From an uncultured Vogesella sp. (GTDB lineage: Bacteria; Pseudomonadota; Gammaproteobacteria; Burkholderiales; Chromobacteriaceae): a stretch of 14,658 nt of DNA. Position 1 is the first letter of the stretch; each line of letters begins with the position of its first letter. The notes under the pieces were generated by a model, which was given only the letters and a program-made list of their open reading frames with translations, made no database searches and was not told the DNA's origin. The stretch is taken from positions 1-14,658 of the forward strand of contig CAMLGD010000072.1 in the NCBI GenBank assembly GCA_946479405.1, read 5' to 3'. Both the position numbers and the translations under genes were made by a program. Shown here in pieces: positions 1-5,990 of this stretch.

Positions 1-231
1 ATGCAGCAGGTGCGCGACAAGAGCAGCGAGCTGGTACTGGGCATCGGCGACATCGCCGCCTCCACCCGCGAGCAGTCCAGCGCCGCCACCGAGATCGCGC
101 AGAACGTGGAACGCATCAGCAGCATGGCGCAGAGCAACAGCCACATCGCCAGCGAAGTGCGCAGCGAAGTGGAACAGCTGCGCGAGCTGGCCGCCAACCT
201 GGAACGCCTGGTGGGCAACTTCCGGCTGTAA
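1..231 (+). CDS. Methyl-accepting chemotaxis protein, C-terminal end (partial)
   Basis: This is the last 76 codons of a chemotaxis receptor. The frame is open at the first base, and the ATG at position 1 is an internal methionine, so the true start lies outside the window. The visible part is a heptad-rich helix with the STREQSSAATEIAQNVERIS stretch, which is typical of the membrane-distal half of the MCP signalling domain (MCPsignal). In that family this antiparallel coiled coil couples ligand sensing to CheW and CheA at the cell pole. The protein ends EQLRELAANLERLVGNFRL, a normal MCP terminus without a CheR/CheB-tethering pentapeptide (no NWETF-like tail). A strong intrinsic terminator follows 20 bases or so after the stop, so this gene is not co-transcribed with pyrBI. 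The ligand cannot be inferred because the sensory domain is missing. Confidence 0.9.
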   Translation: MQQVRDKSSELVLGIGDIAASTREQSSAATEIAQNVERISSMAQSNSHIASEVRSEVEQLRELAANLERLVGNFRL

Positions 232-250
232 GCGGCAGCCGGCAACAGCG

Positions 251-290
251 GCCACCTGATACAACGCCACCGTCAGGTGGCGTTTTTTTT
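251..290 (+). terminator. Intrinsic terminator of the MCP gene, with an alternative stem
   Basis: Stem ACGCCACC (264-271), loop GTCA and stem GGTGGCGT (276-283) are followed by a run of T to 290. A second, mutually exclusive pairing is possible: GCCACCTGA (251-259) with TCAGGTGGC (273-281), which also ends at the T run. Either form would terminate. Confidence 0.9.
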
Positions 291-302
291 GCGGCCAACC
301 TT
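291..302 (+). repeat. DUS-like repeat copy 1 (GCGGCCAACCTT)
   Basis: This is an exact copy of the 12-base core, placed directly after the T run of the MCP terminator and in the sense orientation of that gene. The next two bases are CG instead of the TG of the full 14-base form. Confidence 0.7.
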
Positions 303-348
303 CGCCGCCAGCATGGCCACGGCCCTACCGCGCGGCGGGCGAATTTCG

Positions 349-354
349 TATAAT
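349..354 (+). promoter_or_regulatory. pyrBI promoter -10 (TATAAT)
   Basis: A perfect TATAAT lies about 28 bases before the leader ORF. The hexamer 17 bases upstream (TACCGC, 326-331) is a poor -35. Transcription would begin near G361, where the first transcribed bases read GTTTTG. In E. coli the pyrBI start (AATTTG) allows UTP-sensitive reiterative transcription. The four T residues directly after the predicted start make the same control conceivable here; that part is inference. Confidence 0.65.
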
Positions 355-381
355 CCCGCGGTTTTGTTCGCGAGACCATCC

Positions 382-498
382 ATGACCGCCACCAGCCACC
401 AGCCCGAAGCGTGCACCTGCACCGCGTCCGCCGCTGCTGTTGCCAAGCGTGGCCGAGGCGTGGCCTGGCCTTGCCGTTTTTGTGAAAAAAGCTCCTGA
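382..498 (+). CDS. pyrL: Putative pyrBI leader peptide (PyrL-like, 38 residues)
   Basis: This short ORF starts about 20 bases after the predicted transcription start and encodes MTATSHQPEACTCTASAAAV followed by a tail ending CRFCEKSS. Its stop (TGA, 496-498) lies in the left arm of the intrinsic terminator at 485-519. In E. coli, pyrL is translated through the attenuator upstream of pyrBI. When UTP is low, RNA polymerase pauses at U-rich sites, the ribosome catches up and blocks the terminator hairpin. The geometry here is the same, including a five-T run (477-481) just before the hairpin. The peptide sequence is not similar to E. coli PyrL, but that is expected because position, not sequence, matters. 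The Shine-Dalgarno sequence is weak (CGAGA at 371-375), which is the main reason for caution. Codons are otherwise unremarkable. Confidence 0.55.
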   Translation: MTATSHQPEACTCTASAAAVAKRGRGVAWPCRFCEKSS

Positions 499-519
499 CC
501 CGTTCAGGAGCTTTTTTTT
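485..519 (+). terminator. pyrBI attenuator
   Basis: GCTCCTGA (491-498) pairs with TCAGGAGC (504-511) across loop CCCGT. The A run at 485-490 can extend the stem into the T run at 512-519. It lies 30 bases before the pyrB start codon and after the pyrBI promoter, so it must regulate and not simply end an upstream gene. The A/T arms mean it could also terminate on the minus strand. Confidence 0.85.
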
Positions 520-548
520 AAGTTTCATCATTGCCGGAGCGATATCCC

Positions 549-1469
549 ATGGCCAATCCGCTTTACCGCAAGCACATCATTTCCATTCCGGACTTCAGCC
601 GCGAAGAACTGGAACTGGTGGTGGAAACCGCCGCGCGCCTGAAAGCCAGCCCGCGTGCCGACCTGCTGCAGGACCGCCTGATCGCCACCTGCTTCTTCGA
701 ACCGTCCACCCGCACCCGCCTGTCGTTCGAAACCGCGGTACAGCGCCTGGGCGGCAACGTGATCGGCTTTTCCGACGCCGCCAGCACCTCCACCAAGAAG
801 GGTGAAACGCTGGCCGACACCGTGCGCATCATCAGCAGCTACACCGACGCCATCGTGATGCGCCACCCGAAGGAAGGCGCCGCGCGCGTGGCCAGCGAGT
901 TCTCCGCCGTACCGATCATCAACGGCGGCGACGGCGCCAACCAGCACCCGTCGCAGACGCTGCTGGACCTGTTCACCCTGCGCGAAACCCAGGGCCGGCT
1001 GGACAATCTCACCGTGGCCTTCATCGGCGACCTGAAGTACGGCCGCACCGTGCACTCGCTGGCGCAGGCGCTGTCGCTGTTCGGCGCCAAGTTCTACTTC
1101 GTCGGCCCGGAATCGCTGGCGATGCCGGACTACCTGTGCGAGGAGCTGGACGAGCGCGGCATCAGCTACACCATCGCCGCCACCATCGAGGAAGTGATCC
1201 CGCACATCGACATCCTGTACATGACCCGCGTACAGCGCGAGCGCTTCGACGAGGCCGAGTACAAGAAGATCCAGGGCCAGTTCGTACTGCGCGCCGACAT
1301 GCTGCGCCATGCGCGCCCGAACATGAAGATCCTGCACCCGCTGCCGCGCGTGGACGAGATCACCCCCGATGTCGACAGCACCCCGCACGCCTACTACTTC
1401 GAGCAGGCGAAAAACGGCGTGTTCGCACGCCAGGCACTGCTGTCGCTGGTACTGAACGAAACGGTGTGA
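549..1469 (+). CDS. pyrB: Aspartate carbamoyltransferase catalytic subunit
   Basis: PyrB condenses carbamoyl phosphate and L-aspartate to N-carbamoyl-aspartate, the committed step of de novo pyrimidine synthesis, in the cytosol. The 306-residue product closely resembles E. coli PyrB (about 311 residues) over its whole length. Seen: STRTR (53-57) for carbamoyl phosphate binding, the KKGE loop (83-86), [10 protein letters not shown] (103-112), [17 protein letters not shown] (127-143), [10 protein letters not shown] (161-170) and HPLPRVDE (263-270). I chose the ATG at 549 because it gives [12 protein letters not shown], the enteric N-terminus, and has GGAG at 535-538; an in-frame ATG at 531 would add six unlikely residues. 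The gene is 11 bases upstream of pyrI, so the two chains are made together. An enzyme of this class with PyrI should form the allosteric c6r6 dodecamer. Upstream attenuation is discussed under the leader peptide. Confidence 0.98.
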   Translation: MANPLYRKHIISIPDFSREELELVVETAARLKASPRADLLQDRLIATCFFEPSTRTRLSFETAVQRLGGNVIGFSDAASTSTKKGETLADTVRIISSYTDAIVMRHPKEGAARVASEFSAVPIINGGDGANQHPSQTLLDLFTLRETQGRLDNLTVAFIGDLKYGRTVHSLAQALSLFGAKFYFVGPESLAMPDYLCEELDERGISYTIAATIEEVIPHIDILYMTRVQRERFDEAEYKKIQGQFVLRADMLRHARPNMKILHPLPRVDEITPDVDSTPHAYYFEQAKNGVFARQALLSLVLNETV

Positions 1470-1480
1470 AAGGAAAAACG

Positions 1481-1948
1481 ATGAGCGAAAAAGTCTACGC
1501 CCGTAATGTCGAGGCACTGAAGAACGGCACCGTGATCGACCACGTACCGGCCGGCATGGGCCTGCGCATCCTGCACCTGTTCAAGCTTACCGAGTACGGC
1601 GAACGCGTCACCGTCGGCCTGAACCTGTCCAGCGGCCATATGGGCAGCAAGGACCTGATCAAGGTGGAAAACCTGGTGCTGAGCGAGGAGCAGGCCAACG
1701 AGCTGGCGCTGCTGGCGCCCAAGTGCACCGTCAGCGTGATCGAGGACTTCGAAGTGGTACGCAAGCAGAAGCTGGCGATTCCGGACGAAGTCACCGGCAT
1801 CTTTGCCTGCCCCAACTCCAACTGCGTGTCGCACGTGGAGCCGGTAAAGAGCCACTTCCGCGTGCGCGTCACCGAGCACGACACCAAGATGAAGTGCAAG
1901 TACTGCGAGAAGGTGTTCAGCAAGAGCATCGTGGTGGACGCACGCTAA
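1481..1948 (+). CDS. pyrI: Aspartate carbamoyltransferase regulatory subunit
   Basis: PyrI is the zinc-containing regulatory chain that gives aspartate transcarbamoylase its ATP activation and CTP/UTP inhibition. The 155-residue product matches E. coli PyrI (153 residues) along its length. The N-terminal allosteric domain contains GTVIDHVPAGMGLRIL (16-31) and LNLSSGHMGSKDLIKVEN (48-64), which include the conserved nucleotide-binding lysines. The C-terminal zinc domain has the four expected cysteines at 110, 115, 139 and 142 (CPNSNC and CKYC), so it should fold and contact PyrB. The Shine-Dalgarno sequence AAAGGA lies just after the pyrB stop. The tail after the cysteines is slightly longer than in E. 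coli. A DUS-like repeat begins at the base after the stop codon and a terminator follows, closing the operon. Confidence 0.98.
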   Translation: MSEKVYARNVEALKNGTVIDHVPAGMGLRILHLFKLTEYGERVTVGLNLSSGHMGSKDLIKVENLVLSEEQANELALLAPKCTVSVIEDFEVVRKQKLAIPDEVTGIFACPNSNCVSHVEPVKSHFRVRVTEHDTKMKCKYCEKVFSKSIVVDAR

Positions 1949-1960
1949 GCGGCCAACCTT
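1949..1960 (+). repeat. DUS-like repeat copy 2 (GCGGCCAACCTT)
   Basis: This is an exact 12-base core starting at the first base after the pyrI stop codon and 10 bases before the terminator stem. It is in the sense orientation. Confidence 0.75.
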
Positions 1961-1969
1961 GCCCCGACC

Positions 1970-1995
1970 ACGCCACCGCTTGCGGTGGCGTTTTT
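1970..1995 (+). terminator. pyrBI intrinsic terminator
   Basis: CGCCACCG (1971-1978), loop CTTG and CGGTGGCG (1983-1990) are followed by TTTTT. It ends the pyrBI transcript. Confidence 0.9.
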
Positions 1996-2037
1996 GCTGA
2001 CGGATGGCCACCAGCGCGCCGCCGTGCCAGCAGCGGA

Positions 2038-2066
2038 TTGACAGCCCGCCAGCACGGACTAAGGTA
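2038..2066 (+). promoter_or_regulatory. Candidate promoter of the truncated haemoglobin gene
   Basis: A perfect TTGACA -35 lies at 2038-2043. The -10 is poor: TAAGGT at 2060-2065 with a 16-base spacer is the best fit, which suggests a weak or activator-assisted promoter. Confidence 0.4.
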
Positions 2067-2076
2067 AAGACTAGCT

Positions 2077-2096
2077 GGCCCGGCCTCCGCCGGGCC
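2077..2096 (+). other. GC-rich stem-loop in the haemoglobin gene 5' leader
   Basis: GGCCCGGC (2077-2084), loop CTCC and GCCGGGCC (2089-2096) form an 8-bp stem. The bases after it (GGGTGTCTTTG) are not a T run, so I do not call a terminator. It would lie in the 5' untranslated region and may stabilise the message. Confidence 0.5.
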
Positions 2097-2167
2097 GGGT
2101 GTCTTTGCCGCACCTCGACGACCCGATGGCCGCTGCCTGCGGCATGCATCTTGATCGGGAGCCTGCC

Positions 2168-2527
2168 ATGTCCAGCCTGTATGAACGCCTCGGCGCCGCC
2201 GACGGCATCCGCCGCATCGTTGACGATGTGGTCGCCAACCATCTGCACAATCCGGTGGTGAATGTGCGCTTCCGCCACGTCAAGGATCTGTCGCATCTGA
2301 AAGAAATGGCGTTCCAGTTTTTCTGCATGGGCAGCGGCGGGCCGCAAAGCTACCAGGGCAAGGACATGCGCAGCGCGCACCAGGGCATGAATATCAGCGA
2401 GCAGGAATACCTGGCGGTGATGGACGACATCGTGGCAGCGCTGCGCAAACACGGCGTGGACGATGGCAGCTGCAACGAGGTAGTGGCCATCCTGTACGCG
2501 CTGAAAAACGAAGTGATCCGCGTGTAG
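2168..2527 (+). CDS. Truncated (2/2) haemoglobin, group I-like
   Basis: The product is 119 residues, the usual length of a single-domain truncated haemoglobin. These haem proteins bind O2 or NO, and many are linked to NO detoxification or microaerobic life; the role here is not shown by context. Seen: SLYERLGAADGIRRIVDDVV (3-22) as helices A/B, FQFFCMGSGGP (49-59) as the E-F region with the family's aromatic and glycine pattern, and SYQGKDMRSAHQGM (61-74), in which His71 is the predicted proximal haem ligand. I chose the ATG at 2168 because of GGGAG about 7 bases upstream and because the family begins this way; a GTG at 2099 in the same frame lies before any plausible ribosome site. It stands alone, with its own candidate promoter, and converges on the kinase gene with a 28-base gap holding a DUS-like repeat. 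No reductase or NO-response gene is adjacent. Confidence 0.9.
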   Translation: MSSLYERLGAADGIRRIVDDVVANHLHNPVVNVRFRHVKDLSHLKEMAFQFFCMGSGGPQSYQGKDMRSAHQGMNISEQEYLAVMDDIVAALRKHGVDDGSCNEVVAILYALKNEVIRV

Positions 2528-2547
2528 TTGGCCGCGGCCAACCTTTG
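2527..2547 (+). repeat. DUS-like repeat copy 3 with overlapping inverted half
   Basis: The full 14-base GCGGCCAACCTTTG lies at 2534-2547, between the convergent haemoglobin and kinase genes. Its first nine bases also form the right half of a perfect 16-base palindrome, GTTGGCCG/CGGCCAAC, at 2527-2542. Confidence 0.8.
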
Positions 2548-2555
2548 GCGCGATG

Positions 2556-3950
2556 TCAGTGTGCGGGCGCGATGGCTGCCAGGCGCTGGCGCGGCAGGGT
2601 AATCACGATGCGCAGGCCGCCGACGCTGCCGCTTTCCAGCCGGATGTGGCCGCCGTGGCCGCGCACGATCTCGCGCACAATGGCCAGCCCCAGGCCGCAG
2701 CCATCGCCGCCGGCCTGCTGGCCGCGATAGAAGCGCTCGAACACCAGCGCACGTTCTTCCAGCGGGATGCCCGGGCCGCTGTCGGTCACGTACAGCTCCA
2801 CCTCGTCGCCACGGGCATACGCCGACACGGTGATTTCGCCGCCCGGCGGGGTGTAGCGCACCGCGTTGTCCACCAGATTGGACAGCATCTCGCGCAGCAG
2901 CAAAGGTTGGCCGCACAGCGGCGCATGTTCGTCGCCCTCATAGCCCAGGTCCAGTGCCTTGCCCAGCGCCACGGTGACGAAATCCAGGGTCACCGTGCGC
3001 GCCAGCTCGGCCAGATCCAGCTCGCGGGTATCCTGCCGGTTCGGCCCCGGTTCGGCGCGCGACAACGCCAGCAGCTGGTTGGCCAGCCGGATCACCTGAT
3101 CGGTGGCGCGCACCAGCGAGGCCAGACCAGCACGCTGTTCGGCCGGATCGTCCATGCGCAGCGTCACTTCAGCCTGGGTTTTCAGCAGCGTCAGCGGCGT
3201 GCGCAGCTGGTGGGCGGCATCGGCAATAAAGCGCTTCTGCACCGCCAGCTGCTGCTCCAGCTCGGACAGCGCGGTGTTGAGCGCAGTCACCAGCGGCTGC
3301 AGCTCGCGCTGCACGCTGCCGACATCCAGCTGTAGCGACGGGTCGCCGGCGCGTTCGCGCAGAATGCTGCGCACCCGCTGCAACGGCCGCAATGCGCGGT
3401 TGATGCCCACCGCTACCAGCAGCGCCGCCACCGCACCGATCAGCCATTGCTGCACCAGCAGCTCGCGGAACAGCCGTCGCGCCAGCGCCTGGCGGGAGAG
3501 GGTGGTTTCGCCCACCTGTACCAGCAGCAGGCGCTGGCCGCCGCCGTAATACAGCGGCAGCGCCAGCACCACGCTGCGGATCGCCTCGTCGCGGAAGCCG
3601 GCATCGTAGAAGCGCACCTCGCCGGCAGCCGGCAGCTGCGGCGGCAGTGGCAGCTCGGCATCGCCGGTGATGGTGGAGCCGCCGGCAAAGCCGATGCGGT
3701 AGAACACCCGGTCCTGGAAGTGTGGGTCGAACATCTCCAGCGCCGCCACCGGCAAGTCCACCACCAGCTCGCCATTCTGCAGCGTGATGCGTTCGGCGAT
3801 GCTGCGCGCCGACGCCTGCAAGGTGCGGTCGAACGCGGCATTGGCCGCCTCGCGCGCGTTGTCCTGCGCCAGCCAGGCGGTGGCGGCGGCCAGCGGCAGC
3901 AGCGGGATCACCACCCACTGCACCAGTTCGCGGCGCAGCGAGCGCTTCAT
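2556..3950 (-). CDS. tctE: TctE-like sensor histidine kinase
   Basis: This is a 464-residue inner-membrane histidine kinase. Order: TM1 (about 11-28); a periplasmic sensor region of roughly 135 residues, as in the 2CSK_N domain of TctE/QseC-type kinases; TM2 (about 166-184); HAMP (185-238); the dimerisation helix with phospho-acceptor His247 in FIADAAHQLRTPLT; the N-box LSNLVDNAVRYTPPGG (356-371); the G1 box DSGPGIP (390-396); and the G2 box GDGCGLGLAI (415-424). All catalytic motifs are intact. The start at 3950 overlaps the regulator stop by 4 bases (ATGA), which implies translational coupling. TctE assignment rests on the kinase family plus the facing tctCBA genes; QseC is the closest alternative. 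A DUS-like repeat (2901-2914) is embedded in-frame and encodes GQPL (347-350). Confidence 0.85.
   Translation of the reverse strand: MKRSLRRELVQWVVIPLLPLAAATAWLAQDNAREAANAAFDRTLQASARSIAERITLQNGELVVDLPVAALEMFDPHFQDRVFYRIGFAGGSTITGDAELPLPPQLPAAGEVRFYDAGFRDEAIRSVVLALPLYYGGGQRLLLVQVGETTLSRQALARRLFRELLVQQWLIGAVAALLVAVGINRALRPLQRVRSILRERAGDPSLQLDVGSVQRELQPLVTALNTALSELEQQLAVQKRFIADAAHQLRTPLTLLKTQAEVTLRMDDPAEQRAGLASLVRATDQVIRLANQLLALSRAEPGPNRQDTRELDLAELARTVTLDFVTVALGKALDLGYEGDEHAPLCGQPLLLREMLSNLVDNAVRYTPPGGEITVSAYARGDEVELYVTDSGPGIPLEERALVFERFYRGQQAGGDGCGLGLAIVREIVRGHGGHIRLESGSVGGLRIVITLPRQRLAAIAPAH
2901..2914 (-). repeat. DUS-like repeat copy 4, inside the kinase gene
   Basis: This is an exact 14-base GCGGCCAACCTTTG on the coding strand, read in frame as Cys-Gly-Gln-Pro-Leu just before the N-box. 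Confidence 0.8.
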
Positions 3951-4615
3951 TTGGCCACGTCCAGCATATAGCCCAGCCCGCGCAGGGTGAGGATCACCAC
4001 GCCGCTGTCGGCCAGTTTCTTGCGCAGGCGGTGCACGTAGATTTCCATCGCGTCCGGACTCAGATCCTGATCCAGCCGCACCACCTGCTCGGCCAGCGCC
4101 TCCTTGCTCACCGGCTTGCCCTGGCGGTAGAGCAGCACTTCCAGTACCGCCATTTCGCGCGGTGTCAGCGCCAAAGGTTGGCCGCGCACGCTGTAGCGCT
4201 TGCTGGCCGGTTCGAAGCTCAGCTCGCCGCACTGCAGCGCGCCGTCTTCCTTGCCCTGCGAGCGGCGCAGCAGCGCGCGCACCCGCGCCTCCAGCTCGGC
4301 CAGCTCGAACGGCTTGCCCAGGTAGTCGTCGGCGCCCAGATCCAGGCCGTGCACGCGCGCGTCCACGCCGGTCTGCGCGGTCAGCACCAGTACCGGCACC
4401 TTGTTGCCGCGCCGGCGCAGGCGCTTGAGCACTTCAAAGCCATCCATGCGCGGCAGGCCGATGTCCAGGATCACCAGCGCGTACGGCTCGTAGCTCAGCA
4501 GTTGATCGGCCTGCACGCCATCGGCGGCGACATCCACCGCATGGCCGGATGCCGACAACGCCTTTTGCAGCCACAAGGCGATGTCGGGGTTGTCTTCGAC
4601 CAGCAACAGTCTCAT
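3947..4615 (-). CDS. tctD: TctD-like OmpR-family response regulator
   Basis: This 222-residue DNA-binding response regulator is the partner of the overlapping kinase. The receiver domain (1-115) has the acidic pair E7/D8, phospho-acceptor Asp51 in LVILDIGLPRMDGFEVL, Thr79 and Lys101 in YLGKPF, so phosphorylation should be normal. The C-terminal winged helix (about 128-222) has LTPREMAVLEVLL and SPDAMEIYVHRLRKKL, the recognition-helix region of the OmpR/PhoB family, and ends VILTLRGLGYMLD. Such proteins bind direct repeats with about 10-11 bp periodicity; a candidate lies at 4786-4804 in front of the divergent binding-protein gene. In Salmonella and Pseudomonas, TctD activates the tctCBA citrate/tricarboxylate transporter, which matches the layout here. 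The DUS-like repeat at 4172-4185 encodes GQPL before the winged helix. Confidence 0.88.
   Translation of the reverse strand: MRLLLVEDNPDIALWLQKALSASGHAVDVAADGVQADQLLSYEPYALVILDIGLPRMDGFEVLKRLRRRGNKVPVLVLTAQTGVDARVHGLDLGADDYLGKPFELAELEARVRALLRRSQGKEDGALQCGELSFEPASKRYSVRGQPLALTPREMAVLEVLLYRQGKPVSKEALAEQVVRLDQDLSPDAMEIYVHRLRKKLADSGVVILTLRGLGYMLDVAK
4172..4185 (-). repeat. DUS-like repeat copy 5, inside the regulator gene
   Basis: This is an exact 14-base GCGGCCAACCTTTG on the coding strand, in frame as Arg-Gly-Gln-Pro-Leu. Its flanks match copy 3, giving a 19-base identity that includes the following GCGC. Confidence 0.8.
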
Positions 4616-4701
4616 GGTCTCGGTCTCTTGTTGTTGTGTGGTGGCGCACAGCCGATGCCGCAGCCTGCTTGTGGGGCCGCTGGCGGAGGTGCGCTTTTTT
4701 T

Positions 4702-4710
4702 ATCGTATCA
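4702..4710 (-). promoter_or_regulatory. Candidate extended -10 for the tctD-tctE operon
   Basis: On the minus strand TGATACGAT fits the extended -10 pattern TGnTAtaAT with four of six hexamer matches. No good -35 is present 17 bases upstream. It lies about 90 bases before the regulator start. Confidence 0.3.
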
Positions 4711-4785
4711 CCCGGGTCGCTGCCTGCTGCCCGGCGCACCACAGCTGTGCGGCATTCTTGCACCTGTGCAGTGCAACATTCAGGC

Positions 4786-4804
4786 AATGAAAGGGAAATG
4801 AAAG
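4786..4804 (+). promoter_or_regulatory. Tandem ATGAAAG repeat, candidate TctD operator
   Basis: AATGAAAGGG and AATGAAAGCT occur head-to-tail with an 11-bp period, about 40 bases before the binding-protein start. One helical turn between direct repeats is the usual layout for OmpR-family regulators, and the site would overlap a -35 region that otherwise lacks a consensus hexamer. Binding by the adjacent regulator is inference. Confidence 0.4.
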
Positions 4805-4844
4805 CTTGCCTTGCCAGACTAGCCCCAAGCAGAAGGAAAAAAGC

Positions 4845-5894
4845 ATGAACAGTTTACGCGTACTGCTGTTGCTGTTGGCCGCCAGCCCGGCGCTGGCCGG
4901 TGACGCACCGCGCAGTGCGCTGGAAGAAACCGCGCGCCGCGAAAGCCGGCTGGTGGTGGATTCCACCACCGACCGGGAACAGGTAGCGCCGCTGTTGAAG
5001 GCCTTCCAGCAGCGCTATCCCTACCTGCAGGTGGAGTACCGCGATCTGTCCGGCGCCGATATTTACCGCCGCGCCATCTCCGGAACCCAGCACGGCGACG
5101 TGCTGTGGAGTTCGGCGATGGATCTGCAGATCAAGCTGGTGAACGAGGGTCTGGCGCTGCGCTACAGCTCGCCGCAAAAAGCGGCGCTGCCCAGCTGGGC
5201 CTCGTGGCGCGACGAAGTATACGGCACCACCTTCGAACCGATCGTGCTGGCCTACAACCGCCAGCGCATTGCCGAGCGCGACATGCCGGACAGCCACACC
5301 GCACTACGCCGGGTACTGCGCGCCGGCAACTGGCGGGTGGCCAGCTACGACGTGGAGAGCTCGGGCGCCGGCTACTTTTTTTTCAGCCAGGACTCGCGGC
5401 ACAACCCGGAGTTCTGGGATCTGGCGGCGGTGCTGGGACACAGCATGCGCTACCAGGAAGGCAACAGCCTGACCCTGCTCAAGCGCCTGCAGCGCGACGA
5501 GGCCGACATCGCCTACAACGTGCTGGGGCCGTATGCGTGGAGCTTTGCCCGCCAGCACCCGCAAGTGGGCTGGGTACTGCCGCAGGATTACACGCTGGTG
5601 GTCAGCCGCCTGCAGCTGATCCACAAGGCGGCAACGCACCCGGCGGCGGCGCGGCTGTGGATGGATTTCGTGCTGTCGCGCGAAGGGCAGCAGGTACTGG
5701 CGCAAGGCAGCGGCCTGCCGCCGATCCGCGACGACCTGCCGCGCCGGCTGGGCAATATCGATCTGACGCGCGAGGCCGCCAAGCTGCGGCCGATCCAGGT
5801 CGGCAGCGGCCTGCTGGTGTACCTGGACAGCGCCAAGCGCAGTCTGTTTTTGAAGCGCTGGCGCGAGCAGCTGCCCGCCGCGCTGCAGCCGTAA
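4845..5894 (+). CDS. Periplasmic ABC-type substrate-binding protein, possible accessory sensor
   Basis: The 349-residue product has a clear Sec signal peptide (MNSLRVLLLLLAASPALA, likely cut before GD at 19). The rest is a two-lobed binding protein of the iron/polyamine/phosphoglycerate type (SBP_bac families): LVVDSTTDREQVAPLLKAFQ, GDVLWSSAMDLQIKLVNEG, GTTFEPIVLAYNRQRI, SSGAGYFFFSQDS, and a C-terminal LSREGQQVLAQGSGLPPIRDD. I chose the ATG at 4845 (AGAAGGA 8 bases before); a TTG at 4806 is unlikely. No ABC permease or ATPase is nearby; instead the gene sits between the divergent TctDE system and tctC. In the Salmonella pgt locus, the PgtC binding protein is needed for induction through the PgtB/PgtA pair, so a sensory role is plausible here. 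The ligand is unknown. A T8 run encodes the FFF. Confidence 0.85.
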   Translation: MNSLRVLLLLLAASPALAGDAPRSALEETARRESRLVVDSTTDREQVAPLLKAFQQRYPYLQVEYRDLSGADIYRRAISGTQHGDVLWSSAMDLQIKLVNEGLALRYSSPQKAALPSWASWRDEVYGTTFEPIVLAYNRQRIAERDMPDSHTALRRVLRAGNWRVASYDVESSGAGYFFFSQDSRHNPEFWDLAAVLGHSMRYQEGNSLTLLKRLQRDEADIAYNVLGPYAWSFARQHPQVGWVLPQDYTLVVSRLQLIHKAATHPAAARLWMDFVLSREGQQVLAQGSGLPPIRDDLPRRLGNIDLTREAAKLRPIQVGSGLLVYLDSAKRSLFLKRWREQLPAALQP

Positions 5895-5903
5895 CAGAGA
5901 TTC

Positions 5904-5929
5904 GCAGACCGGTACCGAATACCGGCTGC
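5904..5929 (+). other. Stem-loop between the binding-protein gene and tctC
   Basis: GCAG plus CCGGTA (5904-5914, with one bulged A) pairs with TACCGG plus CTGC (5920-5929) across loop CCGAA. There is no T run after it, so it is more likely an mRNA processing or stabilising element, which would favour tctC expression, than a terminator. The sequence TACCG also recurs at 5932-5936. Confidence 0.5.
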
Positions 5930-5990
5930 AATACCGCCCCGATAGAGGGCAAACACAACCGCAACACTCGCAGTATCACAGGAGAGACAC

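Noticed and set aside
531..548. Earlier ATG for pyrB at 531
   Set aside because: It adds MPERYP, which homologues lack, and the GGAG at 535-538 would fall inside the coding region instead of before the start.
528..1517. A 329-codon open frame antisense to pyrB
   Set aside because: This is a compositional shadow of pyrB with no ribosome site or recognisable protein.
2553..3335. A 260-codon plus-strand frame across the kinase gene
   Set aside because: It is antisense to a complete histidine kinase with all catalytic motifs and has the usual Gln/Arg/His-rich shadow composition.
5376..5383. T8 homopolymer in the binding-protein gene as a phase-variation tract
   Set aside because: It encodes a plausible FFF in a conserved-looking region, and a single eight-base run without other contingency signs is weak evidence.
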